Shown: positions 23,801 through 32,162, counted from the first letter of the stretch. The stretch: DNA of 64,000 nt from Nitrosococcus halophilus Nc 4 (GCF_000024725.1 NC_013958.1:1-64000); one strand, 5' to 3'. Translations and numbers: made by a program. Notes: generated from the letters alone by a model not told the origin.

Positions 23801-24260
23801 CCGCGGGCAGGACGCCCGCGGAACCAAGCCGAAGGCCAGGAGGGACCCCCAGCGCGCACCGCCCCGGCGGAGGGGGGACGGCGGCGATAAAAAACAGCCC
23901 CGGATGACGCGGCCCTGCAAGGGCGAGCGGAGGCAGGAGCCGGAGCCGTCAAGCGCGGGCAGGGATAGCCCGCGCACCCTTGCGGGGACGGGGCAGCCTG
24001 GGCACAAACATTCTGCCGCCGGCCACCCGACGCGGGCGGCAAACCAAAACGCCGCAGGATGCGGCGAGAGGGGGCAAGGAAGCCCACCGAATCTAAGGCA
24101 CGGCACAGGAAAAAACGTCGGCGCGGGGTTCTGAGTTGGCGTTGGAGGCTGATGCGCGGGGCAGGAGCGCCGCGCCATTGGCCAAGGATGGCAACAAGCC
24201 GGGCAAGGATGCCGGGCGCAACCTGCTCGGCGAAGTGGAGCAGGCGCCAGGGAAGGCTAT
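23801..24260 (+). ncRNA. Second array of GGA-loop hairpins, GC-rich
   Basis: Perfect stems with AGGA-type loops: CCGCGGGC-AGGAC-GCCCGCGG (23801-23821), GCGCGGGC-AGGGATA-GCCCGCGC (23953-23975), GCCGC-AGGAT-GCGGC (24051-24065) and GGGC-AAGGAA-GCCC (24072-24085). Shorter ones lie near 24181, 24202 and 24246. The pattern matches the 11.5-kb array. Either a CsrA/RsmA-binding RNA or a REP-like repeat family would explain it. No convincing gene occupies 23793-24453; long open frames there reflect base composition. Confidence 0.4.
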
Positions 24261-24453
24261 GAGCGAGCCGGGTGTGGCGGGCGAGCAAACAAGAAATCGT
24301 GCCCGGCGTACGGCGCTGGCTAAGAATCTCGGGCCCGGCCTTAATGGCATTAGAATTTAGGTGCACGTCGCCGGGCACACCTTTAAACAGCACCCTACTC
24401 ACCGCGGGCACGGAGCTTGCCCATGCACCAGCCGAATTAATCAACTTCTCTGC

Positions 24454-24675
24454 ATGACCGATATTATCTTAGAAGAAAGATGGACGTATGATTATGGAAA
24501 AATAAAAGTAACGGGTGTAAGGCTATCTAATTCATATCAGAACTTACCCCTTGAACTGAACAAAATTTATCCAATCTCCAGCAACCCTCTTCGCTTCTGG
24601 TCTGCCACCTTTTTTAAACAAGGTTATCCACAAAAATTGTGGATAACTCTGACTTTCATTTCTCGCACGAACTAG
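24454..24675 (+). other. Possible small ORF, weakly supported
   Basis: A 73-codon frame (MTDIILEERWTYDYGKIKVT...) with ordinary amino-acid use but no clear ribosome binding site. Its 3' end overlaps the DnaA-box inverted repeat. I cannot decide whether it is translated. Confidence 0.25.
24623..24647. promoter_or_regulatory. Two perfect DnaA boxes in inverted repeat
   Basis: TTATCCACA (24624-24632) and its complement TGTGGATAA (24638-24646) are exact matches to the DnaA-box consensus. They form an 11-bp perfect inverted repeat GTTATCCACAA / TTGTGGATAAC around a 3-nt spacer. This could load DnaA at an origin or regulate expression. There is no following T-run, so a terminator is unlikely. Confidence 0.55.
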
Positions 24676-24800
24676 CCCAGCCACGATTCGCTAAACCCGG
24701 AAAAGGATCTCAACTACTGTGTTCTGGTTCATATCATTCTTCCACCGTCCGATTACAGTAAGTACACAAGCCTAGGTGATATGGCTTCTATAAATCTCTG

Positions 24801-24816
24801 TGTTTCACGTGGAAGA
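24801..24816. promoter_or_regulatory. Near-canonical chromosomal-type parS
   Basis: TGTTTCACGTGGAAGA matches the general parS consensus TGTTNCACGTGNAACA at all but one position (G for C at position 15). It lies about 155 bp from the inverted DnaA boxes and just before a small membrane-protein gene. Binding by the ParB encoded at 31.2 kb, or by a host ParB, is untested. Confidence 0.45.
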
Positions 24817-24824
24817 AGGGCAAT

Positions 24825-25013
24825 ATGGGCAATACGAAGGACAATACTCAGCAGCACCGGATTATTCCTGCCGCGATTCTCGGGACTATTATCGGCCTGG
24901 TTATGGCTGCGGGCATTGCCGGTTATTTGGAGCGCGAAACCCTTGCCGATATTTACTTCTATCTCACCATAGATAATGTGACATTCGAGCCTAATGGAGA
25001 AATCAGGCAATGA
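24825..25013 (+). CDS. Small single-pass membrane protein
   Basis: A 62-residue protein with one hydrophobic segment (about residues 14-36, IPAAILGTIIGLVMAAGIAG) and a soluble C-terminus. Its stop overlaps the start of the pseudopilin gene (ATGA), so they are probably translated together. It has the size of an accessory type IV pilus or secretion component, but I do not recognise it. GAAGG lies about 10 nt upstream of the ATG. Confidence 0.5.
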   Translation: MGNTKDNTQQHRIIPAAILGTIIGLVMAAGIAGYLERETLADIYFYLTIDNVTFEPNGEIRQ

Positions 25014-25531
25014 GGCGCATCCATGGATTTACCCTCGTTGAATTAATCATAACATTAGCCATTGCCGCCATTTTAGTGACTATGGCGGTACCTTCATTTA
25101 CCAACACAATACGGAACAACCGTTTGGTTACGGATACCAATAACCTCATTACGGCCTTTAATCTGGCCCGGAGTGAGGCTATCAAGCGCGGCGTATCGTC
25201 GGCTATCTGCTCAGGAAGCGAATCCGCTGGCTGTGGAGGGAACTGGAACAGTGGTTGGATTGTGTTTGTCGATAGTGATGAAGACTGCGCCTATACCGCA
25301 GGGACAGATACCTTGCTACGGGTCTACGAGGGGTTAGAAAACAGCACCCTGGAAGTAAAACAGGATAGCAGTTCGGAAACTTGTACTGCCTTCAATTCTA
25401 GGGGCATGAATACAACCGCCGAATTCGATAAGGAGTTGACCTTCACTTTATGTAGCCCAGGTCTGGGAAAAACCAGAATATTAAGCATTAGCCCCTTAGG
25501 TCGGACGAACAAATCAGAAGGCGCGTGCTGA
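25010..25531 (+). CDS. GspH/FimT-family pseudopilin
   Basis: A 173-residue minor pilin or pseudopilin. The class III leader peptide is HGFTLVELIITLAIAAILV, with the G/F cleavage site followed by the Glu at +5 and a hydrophobic helix. The GspH/FimT signature NNLITAFNLARSEAIKRG is followed by SGWIVFVDSD. Paired cysteines are present in the C-terminal globular domain. It would be processed by the host prepilin peptidase and join a type IV pilus or type II-like pseudopilus. It stands apart from any full pilus operon, so it is accessory cargo. Confidence 0.9.
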   Translation: MRRIHGFTLVELIITLAIAAILVTMAVPSFTNTIRNNRLVTDTNNLITAFNLARSEAIKRGVSSAICSGSESAGCGGNWNSGWIVFVDSDEDCAYTAGTDTLLRVYEGLENSTLEVKQDSSSETCTAFNSRGMNTTAEFDKELTFTLCSPGLGKTRILSISPLGRTNKSEGAC

Positions 25532-25582
25532 GGTAAGCGCTACACATTGGACAAATAAATCCAACTAACTTGGAATAAGTTC

Positions 25583-26188
25583 TTACTCGGCATAGCTCTT
25601 CCTCAACATCAGAATATCTCCTTGCTGGGCAAATTCAAGCCGGGACAGGGCGCTCATTCCGAGTAGCACCTGCGGGTCTGGTGCAAAAGGATTAATACTA
25701 GCGCGGATGTTCCTTAACACTATTCCGCCAATATCGACGCTATCCAACATCGTCCGGTAGCCGGTAATTACGCCGCTTGCTGTTTTGCTCGTGTGGGGCG
25801 TCCCGCGGACAAGGCCAAGATCTTTAGCGAGGGTTTCAGGGACTACTACAATAGTAGCGCCGGTGTCGAGCATAAAGACAACCTCTTGATGGTTGATGCG
25901 CCCTGTCACTACGTAGTGCCCTTGCCGATTTCGCTTTAGGACCACTTCCTGCATGCCCTCGGCTGTCGCAGTGAGGGCTGGATTTTGGTTTGGGTTGTTC
26001 CACATATCGAGCACATATTGAAATAGCAGCGCCAATAAACCCAATATTACCAACCAGCCGGCACCTACCAACCCAGCGCCGATTCTAATTCGTCTTTTCG
26101 GCTTTTCATAAGAACGTTCCAGCAATTCCCTTGCACGCGCTAATTTCTGCGCCTTTTCTCTCATATAGTCACGGTCGTACAGCCCCAT
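25583..26188 (-). CDS. Retropepsin-like aspartic protease (TIGR02281 type), membrane-anchored
   Basis: A 201-residue protein with an N-terminal cytoplasmic basic part, one membrane helix (about 47-68, VGAGWLVILGLLALLFQYVL) and a clan AA aspartic protease domain. The active-site motif is VVFMLDTGATIVVVPE (DTGA). A C-terminal LLGMSALSRLEF matches the family. Such proteins are thought to work as dimers in the periplasm. The start MGLYDRDYM at 26188 is preferred over the longer frame at 26203. Confidence 0.88.
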   Translation of the reverse strand: MGLYDRDYMREKAQKLARARELLERSYEKPKRRIRIGAGLVGAGWLVILGLLALLFQYVLDMWNNPNQNPALTATAEGMQEVVLKRNRQGHYVVTGRINHQEVVFMLDTGATIVVVPETLAKDLGLVRGTPHTSKTASGVITGYRTMLDSVDIGGIVLRNIRASINPFAPDPQVLLGMSALSRLEFAQQGDILMLRKSYAE

Positions 26189-26439
26189 GGCCCTCAGCTC
26201 CATATTTTCATCATCCGCCCGCTGAACAGCTGGGCGCTAATTAAAGAAACCGGCGAAGCCGGTAAGATAGAAAAACTTTAAGCCATTCCACCAATCATTC
26301 ACTCAACTCGAATACACGCCTTCACCATATGAGGTAGCTGGAATACAATAGCGGGCGTTTAGAAGCGCACTATAGGAAACTTGCTTCTCCCTTGGTTCTA
26401 CATTATCGGTGCGTTCTCAACGATGCTTCAGAATTGTCG

Positions 26440-27630
26440 CTAACGATCCTCGCAAATTCGCCCGCCGGGATAGTGCAGTGTTGAGACCACGGTACTCTGT
26501 GGATTATGCAAAATCGCCGTATCTCCCGAATTGTTCCATATAGGCCGCCCTAGCGCCGTAGAATTTACCCGAAGGGTTTGGCCAGAATTGAGACTTCCCT
26601 CCAGTGCAATCTCATGACCTGCTTCATCCGCCACTATCCAACCAGTTAAATCCAAACGCCGGGGGCCAAAATTCTTGATCTTGATCCACTCGCCTGCCAG
26701 GTTGTTATTATCATTTCCCGGAGCATCAGGATGCACACAGATAATCTCTAGCATCGACTTTCTATCTGGTGAAGATGTTGCCTGTATACCCTCTAATTCT
26801 TCTTGTGGAGATACCGGCTCACCTAGTGCAATCACCACCGGGGCATGGTCACTGACGGTTTTCCGAGCCAGATTATGGCTTATTCCGAGGCGCTGAGGGA
26901 AACGATCGATCCGGGTTTCCTGGATTTTCAAGGCATCCGGTCGGTACCAGATATTATCGTAGAGATTGGCATACCGGCCCTCTTTGGCGGATAAAGTGCT
27001 CGCCCCTTCCCGGATAGCGGGTTTTAGGACTCTGGCCAGATCCCGGAATCCAGCTGATTCAGGGGGCAAATTAAAATCACCCGTCAGAATCACCGGATCC
27101 CCTTCGGCTACCTCTTCTTCCAGCCAATTCACATAATCGTCAAGCTGCCGCGCTTCTCGACGGCGCTCATCCCGGCTATCTCCATAGATGACGTGCACGG
27201 TGGCCGCGGTCCAGCGATACTGACCATTGTCGGTCTGAAATCGCGCGGCAAAAGGCTCGCGGGCAAAGAGATCACCCGGATCCAAATAGACCACGGCGCC
27301 GCCCACATAATCGACGACCTCTTCACGCCAGATAAAAGCATAAAATTCTTGGTAGCGCTTGGATCTCCCGACGCTCGTTTCCGAAACTAGTGAAGACCAA
27401 TCCGCTCCCGTCTGTTGCTCCAGAGCCTGGACCAGGCGTTTGACGGCAGCCCCACTCATCACCTCCTGGAGAGCGACGAAATCGTAGGGGGCCACTACTG
27501 CCGCGGTTGCACTCCAGTCCCGCTTGGTCCCCCACCCTAGGTGCTTGGTATTCCAGCTGGCAATAGTGAGCGCCTGGGCCGAGATCCCAGGCAGAAGAAG
27601 AAAAATTAGGACTAACAGCCGTTTACCCAT
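26440..27630 (-). CDS. Secreted endonuclease/exonuclease/phosphatase with lamin-tail domain
   Basis: A 396-residue protein. A signal peptide (MGKRLLVLIFLLLPGISAQA) is followed by an endonuclease/exonuclease/phosphatase domain (about 20-270) with SWNTKHLGWGTKRDW, DFVALQEVM, VILTGDFNLPP and VSDHAPVVI. These hold the catalytic Asn, Glu, Asp/Asn and Asp-His residues of the DNase I-like fold. A C-terminal lamin-tail domain (about 290-390) contains GEWIKIKNFGPRRLDLTGW. Export suggests an extracellular nuclease, perhaps for nutrient DNA or competition. Confidence 0.85.
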   Translation of the reverse strand: MGKRLLVLIFLLLPGISAQALTIASWNTKHLGWGTKRDWSATAAVVAPYDFVALQEVMSGAAVKRLVQALEQQTGADWSSLVSETSVGRSKRYQEFYAFIWREEVVDYVGGAVVYLDPGDLFAREPFAARFQTDNGQYRWTAATVHVIYGDSRDERRREARQLDDYVNWLEEEVAEGDPVILTGDFNLPPESAGFRDLARVLKPAIREGASTLSAKEGRYANLYDNIWYRPDALKIQETRIDRFPQRLGISHNLARKTVSDHAPVVIALGEPVSPQEELEGIQATSSPDRKSMLEIICVHPDAPGNDNNNLAGEWIKIKNFGPRRLDLTGWIVADEAGHEIALEGSLNSGQTLRVNSTALGRPIWNNSGDTAILHNPQSTVVSTLHYPGGRICEDR

Positions 27631-27930
27631 GATAGCTACTCCTTAATCTTCGGTTCAATTCAGAAATAGCTGGCAATGCTACGTGAACTTGAAGAGCCAA
27701 AACCAGGGCGCGACCGGACCTATCAAAGGAGATTCAGGAGGGAATTACTACGGAATCAGCGAGATATGAATGCCAGAGGCTGATTGAGGGTGAGTGGACT
27801 CAACAAACTAAGCGGAGAAAAACCAGGCGCACCCCGGACATAGGCAACGCTGGAGGTCAATCATTCAGAAAAGAGTTCGTGAAGCCGAAAACCTGATTAT
27901 TTGACTCAACCTATAAAGAAGCACTTACCT
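27631..27930. other. Gap between divergent secreted-protein genes
   Basis: About 300 bases with no gene I can support. It probably contains divergent promoters. No repeat or terminator stands out. Confidence 0.4.
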
Positions 27931-28329
27931 ATGAAACAGCGTCGATGGCAGCATTGCTTTCTTGCACTACTTTACCTTTTATTGCCCCCTACCCTTTCGG
28001 CAGATGAAAATGTTCTCGATCAAGGCTGGTTCCTTAACGCCTGCCAACAAGCACTCACGAAAAAGATAGAAGCGCCTGAAACTGCCTTCAGCAGTGGCTA
28101 CTGCTATGGCTACCTAGAAGGCCTACGGCACACAGGAAAAATAGCGAACGATTTTGTCACTCGACCCGAGCTATGGGGCCGTCAACTCTGGTGCATCCCT
28201 GAAGAAGAAAGCCTTGAAGCAGTGACACAGGCTGTAATCGCCGAGCTGAAGACTCCTCCTGGCAACGGCAAAGCCTCCTACCCGGCCGCGGTCATGAAAT
28301 CCTTGAAAAAACGCTATCCCTGCCCATAA
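27931..28329 (+). CDS. Rap1a/Tai-like secreted protein
   Basis: A 132-residue protein with a signal peptide (basic start, hydrophobic LALLYLLLPPTLSA) and a Rap1a-like domain: the segment around LNACQQALTKK, then FSSGYCYGYLEGLRHTGK with paired cysteines, and a C-terminal CIPEEESLEAVTQAVIAELK. Rap1a-type proteins include immunity proteins to type VI effectors, but many are uncharacterised. No effector gene is next to it. The ATG at 27931 is preferred to the TTG at 27901 because it starts the signal peptide. Confidence 0.65.
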   Translation: MKQRRWQHCFLALLYLLLPPTLSADENVLDQGWFLNACQQALTKKIEAPETAFSSGYCYGYLEGLRHTGKIANDFVTRPELWGRQLWCIPEEESLEAVTQAVIAELKTPPGNGKASYPAAVMKSLKKRYPCP

Positions 28330-28392
28330 GCCGCTGAACTAACTAGCGATATTGCCGATATATCTTAAAATTCAACTCAAGAGGTACGGTGT

Positions 28393-29208
28393 ATGGCTCG
28401 TCGCCGATCCAATGTCATGGAAGGCATGTACGACATCTTTCTTCGGACACCTTGGTGGGTCAGCCTCTTAGTGGCAGGTGCAGCATATGCCGCTCTTAAT
28501 TTTGGCCTGCCCGCCTACATCGATGACAACAATTTATTCTTAAAGCCACTGGAGCAGGTGGGTCCACTGTTCGCACCTTGGATAGCAGGCTTTATCTTGT
28601 TGACGGGCGCCTTTGCGCAGCTTGGCAAACGATCTCGCCGGAAATTACTGGATCGCCAATCGGCCATCGACTCGATCCGTGCCATGAGTTGGCAAAGCTT
28701 TGAAAAACTGGTGGGCGAGTTCTATCGACGGCAGGGGTATAGCGTGGAGGAACGCGGTGGTGGGGGCGCCGATGGCGGTGTTGATTTGGTATTGCGCCGG
28801 CAAGGCGAAGTCATTCTCGTTCAGTGCAAACAATGGAAAACTAGGCAGGTCGGGGTCGCTAAGGTGCGCGAACTCTACGGTGTGGTGGCTAGTGAAAATG
28901 CTACCCGGGGAGTCCTCATCACTTGTGGTCAATTCACTCCCGACGCTAGGGCCTTTGCCAAAGGAAAATCGCTGGAGCTGGTAGATGGGACAGCGCTGCT
29001 GGAGCGAGTAAGTAAAGTTCAAAAGCACAGCAAAACTGATCCAGCCATCGCCTCTCAGCAAAAACGCGCTACCCACATAGCTCCCGATTGTCCACTTTGC
29101 GGAAAACCGATGGTGCTCCGAAAAGCTCGGAAAGGAAGTAATGCCGGTAAACAGTTTTGGGGTTGTAAGGCATTTCCTCAGTGTAGAGGTGTAAGGAACT
29201 ATCCATAG
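28393..29208 (+). CDS. Membrane-anchored Mrr-like restriction endonuclease with zinc ribbon
   Basis: A 271-residue protein. Two N-terminal hydrophobic helices (about 17-37 and 52-73) precede an Mrr-type PD-(D/E)XK nuclease domain (about 95-215) with MSWQSFEKLVGEFYRRQGY, GADGGVDLVL and VILVQCKQWK, giving the D...QxK catalytic residues. A topoisomerase-type C4 zinc ribbon (about 230-270) reads CPLCGKPMVLRK, then FWGCKAFPQC. Such proteins cleave modified or foreign DNA. GAGGT lies just before the ATG at 28393. Confidence 0.88.
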   Translation: MARRRSNVMEGMYDIFLRTPWWVSLLVAGAAYAALNFGLPAYIDDNNLFLKPLEQVGPLFAPWIAGFILLTGAFAQLGKRSRRKLLDRQSAIDSIRAMSWQSFEKLVGEFYRRQGYSVEERGGGGADGGVDLVLRRQGEVILVQCKQWKTRQVGVAKVRELYGVVASENATRGVLITCGQFTPDARAFAKGKSLELVDGTALLERVSKVQKHSKTDPAIASQQKRATHIAPDCPLCGKPMVLRKARKGSNAGKQFWGCKAFPQCRGVRNYP

Positions 29209-29267
29209 GACAAAAAAGCTGGAGCTTAGTCCAGGAAATCTTAACCCTAGAACCCGATTATCAGGTG

Positions 29268-29579
29268 TTATCTGTGGTCATCCCTATCAGCAGCCAGTTC
29301 TTCGATCTCTTTGTCAATCGCAGGTAGCAGCACATCCATACAAAAACTTTGCATGCTATGAGGTGTATGCTCGGCGATATATTTGAGCTTAAGCAGGTAG
29401 GGTTCCGGTAGCCGCAGGTTGTAAACTTTGGCAACATCCTCCCTTACTTCGGGGGCTTCCCAGGGTAACCCCTTGGAAGGAAGACGTGCTTCGGTCTGGC
29501 GATGCTCAGCACCCTCAATAAAGGATTCTATTTTGTCCTTTTGCAGACTAGATGGTTTGCGTGTTAGGCGACTCATCAT
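29268..29579 (-). CDS. Small partner of ParA (candidate centromere-binding protein)
   Basis: About 103 residues if started at the ATG at 29579 (or 29576), overlapping the end of parA by about 30 bp. It begins MMSRLTRKPSSLQKDKIESF with a basic N-terminus. The C-terminal part NLRLPEPYLLKLKYIAEHTP, then MQSFCMDVLLPAIDKEIEEL, looks like a ribbon-helix-helix or short helical DNA-binding domain. In type Ib partition systems the small gene after parA encodes the centromere-binding protein, which is the likely role here. Confidence 0.6.
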   Translation of the reverse strand: MMSRLTRKPSSLQKDKIESFIEGAEHRQTEARLPSKGLPWEAPEVREDVAKVYNLRLPEPYLLKLKYIAEHTPHSMQSFCMDVLLPAIDKEIEELAADRDDHR

Positions 29580-30222
29580 TCCCATATACCTCTCGGTAAA
29601 AAAAGTCGATCTCGGCGGCCGCCTTGGTATCCTGTGGATGAACTTCAGAGACAGAAAGGCCGTCACGGGCAGCTTTCCGGTAGGCTATCCTGTCGCAGAT
29701 AATCGTTCGTGCTAGGTTTAAGTGCTCAAATTCCGCCAAGATATTTTGAGCCTCTTTTGCCTCGCCCACAGAAGGATTTGGGCTCGCGCGGTTGATCACC
29801 ACCCAGGCATTGAGATCCTGATTCAAGCTTTGGGCTTGCGCAACAAGACTGTCCATTCGATCCAAGGTCCATACATCAAACTGCGAAGCCTGGATCGGGG
29901 CATAAACCCGATCAGCAACGACCAAAGCAGCACGCAGTTCCACCGAGTCGCGGCCACCTGCATCCACAATGATGTCCTCATAACGCTTAGCGAGGTCTTG
30001 AAGCTCACTAGCCAAGGCCTTACCAAATTTCTGGATAGAGTTCACACGCGGACTGGTCCCATTTTCCTCCCGTGTAGCGGCCCAGTAGCTCGCGCTACCC
30101 TGGATATCGGTATCCACTAGCAAGACATCATGACCCGCATTGGCGCGCTGGGCAGCCAAGTTCGCCGATAGCGTTGTCTTCCCTGTTCCGCCCTTCTCGC
30201 CACCGATCAAAATGATGCTCAT
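29548..30222 (-). CDS. parA: ParA-family partition ATPase (type Ib-like)
   Basis: A 224-residue Walker-type ATPase lacking an N-terminal helix-turn-helix, as in type Ib ParA and ParF/MinD-like proteins. Deviant Walker A is GGEKGGTGKTT (residues about 7-17). Walker A' is LLVDTDIQGSASYW and Walker B is IIVDAGGRD. It moves plasmid copies using a centromere-binding partner, here probably the overlapping downstream gene. The promoter region carries ATGATATGATAT and ATGAAATCAT repeats shared with 13.6 kb. Confidence 0.9.
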   Translation of the reverse strand: MSIILIGGEKGGTGKTTLSANLAAQRANAGHDVLLVDTDIQGSASYWAATREENGTSPRVNSIQKFGKALASELQDLAKRYEDIIVDAGGRDSVELRAALVVADRVYAPIQASQFDVWTLDRMDSLVAQAQSLNQDLNAWVVINRASPNPSVGEAKEAQNILAEFEHLNLARTIICDRIAYRKAARDGLSVSEVHPQDTKAAAEIDFFYREVYGNDESPNTQTI

Positions 30223-30246
30223 GTTGGCCCAATCCTATAATATGGG

Positions 30247-30270
30247 ATGATATGATATGAAATCATACGA
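30247..30270. promoter_or_regulatory. Repeat upstream of parA: candidate operator/centromere
   Basis: ATGATATGATAT (30247-30258) followed by GAAATCAT, 25 bp before the parA start. The 12-mer is identical to 13639-13650. Partition proteins often bind such AT-rich repeats. Confidence 0.45.
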
Positions 30271-30451
30271 CTTTATACAAAGCGCTGTCATAACTTCGGA
30301 GAGAATTCACCACAGAATTCTCGTTAACCTAAAGCTGCTGACAAGAACATTCACTCGCCAGTAAGTCTTAGTGGGGAGCAACCATAGCTCTCTTTGTTGT
30401 ATATTTTGGAAGTTGCTTTCCTTGCCGCATCTGTTACATAAGGTGACCAAG

Positions 30452-31225
30452 ATGACAAAAACTACAACTATTGCTTTAGCAAACCAAAAAGGAGGCGTAG
30501 GAAAAACCACTACAGTGGTCAACCTAGCCTATGCTCTCTCCCAGCAAGGAAAACGCGTGCTGGCAGTAGATATGGATCCCCAAGCAAGCCTCACCCTCTA
30601 CTGTGGCCATGACCCCAGAGCACTAGAACAGCAAAAGCACACAATCTATTGGGGGTTAATGAAGGATAGTGGTCTTGCCAACCTAGTGATCGCCGGCAGC
30701 CCCTCACTCCTTCCTTCAAGTATTCAGTTAGCTAAAGCAGAGCCGGAATTTGCACGAGAGTGGGACTCAATCTCAATTCTTAAAGAAAAATTGCGTGGAA
30801 TCCGAAATGATTACGACTTCGTCCTAATTGACTGCCCGCCGACCCTCACCTTGCTTACCATCAATGCTCTTACCACAGCCGATACGGTATTGATACCCGT
30901 CAAAACTGACTATCTCTCAATCATGGGTATTCCTCTGATGTTAGAAACCATCGAGGACGTGAGGCGGCGCCCCAACCCACGCCTCGAGATCGTCGGTGTG
31001 TTACCGACCATGTTTGATGTGCGCAATAGTCACGACAATGAAGCTCTTGCTGAACTTCGCAACTCTTTGGAGCCGGATATTCACGTCTTTGATCCTATTA
31101 ACCGCAGCACTAGCTTTGATAAATCAGCGGCAGAAGGGCGTTCCACTCTTGAGCTTCTCCCAAAAGCCCCTGCGGCACAGAATTACTTCCAGTTAGCCGA
31201 TCTTCTGGTGGCACACTATGGCTAA
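30452..31225 (+). CDS. parA: ParA-family partition ATPase (second locus)
   Basis: A 257-residue ParA/Soj-like ATPase. Deviant Walker A is ANQKGGVGKTTTVVNLA (about 9-25); VDMDPQASLTLY follows; Walker B is FVLIDCPPTLTLLT (about 122-135). The C-terminus has the usual VGVLPTMFDVRNSHDNEAL segment. No long N-terminal DNA-binding domain is present. Start at 30452 is set by AAGGTGA 7 nt upstream; the frame extends further but without a ribosome binding site. It overlaps parB by 8 bp. The pair is divergent from the first parA, so two partition systems lie back to back. Confidence 0.92.
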   Translation: MTKTTTIALANQKGGVGKTTTVVNLAYALSQQGKRVLAVDMDPQASLTLYCGHDPRALEQQKHTIYWGLMKDSGLANLVIAGSPSLLPSSIQLAKAEPEFAREWDSISILKEKLRGIRNDYDFVLIDCPPTLTLLTINALTTADTVLIPVKTDYLSIMGIPLMLETIEDVRRRPNPRLEIVGVLPTMFDVRNSHDNEALAELRNSLEPDIHVFDPINRSTSFDKSAAEGRSTLELLPKAPAAQNYFQLADLLVAHYG

Positions 31226-32072
31226 AAAAACTTCACCCCTTGCCGGGAAGATTAATCGAAATGTTTTTTTTCACACCTCCCTAGACCTGCCACGCATCAT
31301 CGAAATAGACCTTAAAAATCTCAGGGAAAATCCAGATCAGCCCCGTAAAGTCTTTGATGAAACAGCATTGCAAGAGCTTGCTGACTCCATAGAACAACAC
31401 GAATTGATTCAGCCTATCGCAGTTGCACCAGATCCCGAGAATGAAGACGGTTACATTGTGGTAGCTGGTGAGCGCCGGTTTCGCGCTTTTAAGCAACTTG
31501 GGCGTGAGACTATCCCAGCCATTGTTACTCAAGGGAACCATGATGAGATCGCCTTAATTGAAAACCTCCAACGTGTGGACCTGAATCCGCTTGAAGAAGC
31601 TGAAGCGCTAGAACAAATTATGGACCGCTATGACTACACTCAAATTGAGCTAAGCAAAGTAATTGGTAAAGCCAGGAATACCGTTAATGAGCTCTTGCGT
31701 CTCAATACGCTGCCTCAGGAGATTAAAGAGGAATATCGGAGTCGGACGTCCGACTCTGTAGTGTCGAAGTCAGTACTCATTGAGCTTACTAGGATAAAGA
31801 ACAAAGACAAACAGCTGAAGCTGTGGGAAGAGCTAAAGGCAGGGGCTACCGTGCGGGTTGCGAGGAAAGCAAAAAGAGAGGGAACAGCAAATAAGATGTC
31901 ATCCTCTCCCGCCATGCAGCTGCTTTCTGCTGGAAGAAGATTTACAAAAAAGCTGGAGGGAATTGCTGCTCACGACTTAAACAATGAGCAATTCTCTACG
32001 CTGCTTGAGCTACGCGAAAAAATAGATAATTTAATTAATACCTTAGAGGAAAAGGGTGACAGGCGATTTTAA
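31218..32072 (+). CDS. parB: ParB/Spo0J-family partition protein
   Basis: A 284-residue ParB. The N-terminal CTPase domain (about 28-115) has IDLKNLRENPDQPRKVF, VVAGERRFRAFKQLG (the GERR arginine patch) and IALIENLQRVDLNPLEEAEA. The helix-turn-helix (about 130-165) has YTQIELSKVIGKARNTVNEL. A C-terminal dimerisation region follows. It probably loads at the 18-bp palindrome GAGTCGGACGTCCGACTC, one copy of which lies inside this gene and one just downstream. Confidence 0.92.
   Translation: MAKKTSPLAGKINRNVFFHTSLDLPRIIEIDLKNLRENPDQPRKVFDETALQELADSIEQHELIQPIAVAPDPENEDGYIVVAGERRFRAFKQLGRETIPAIVTQGNHDEIALIENLQRVDLNPLEEAEALEQIMDRYDYTQIELSKVIGKARNTVNELLRLNTLPQEIKEEYRSRTSDSVVSKSVLIELTRIKNKDKQLKLWEELKAGATVRVARKAKREGTANKMSSSPAMQLLSAGRRFTKKLEGIAAHDLNNEQFSTLLELREKIDNLINTLEEKGDRRF
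31739..31756. promoter_or_regulatory. Candidate parS, copy 1 (inside parB)
   Basis: GAGTCGGACGTCCGACTC, a perfect 18-bp palindrome within the parB coding region. With matching flanks it is identical over about 24 bp to the inverted copy at 32163-32180. ParB sites are typically 14-20-bp palindromes in or beside parAB. Confidence 0.65.
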
Positions 32073-32162
32073 TCCGCCTTTCGGATTAATCTTATTTTTT
32101 CTCTATTGCGGAATAACGGGTAGCTCAACTCTACGGCCTAATATTAAAACCCAATAGCCACA

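Noticed and set aside
23794-24444. 216-codon minus-strand open frame and several overlapping plus-strand frames
   Set aside because: They are Arg/Pro/Ala-rich, lack coherent motifs and follow from the T-poor composition that removes stop codons.
24623-24647. Inverted DnaA boxes as a transcription terminator
   Set aside because: The stem is AT-rich with a 3-nt loop and no T-run on either strand; exact DnaA-box matches explain it better.
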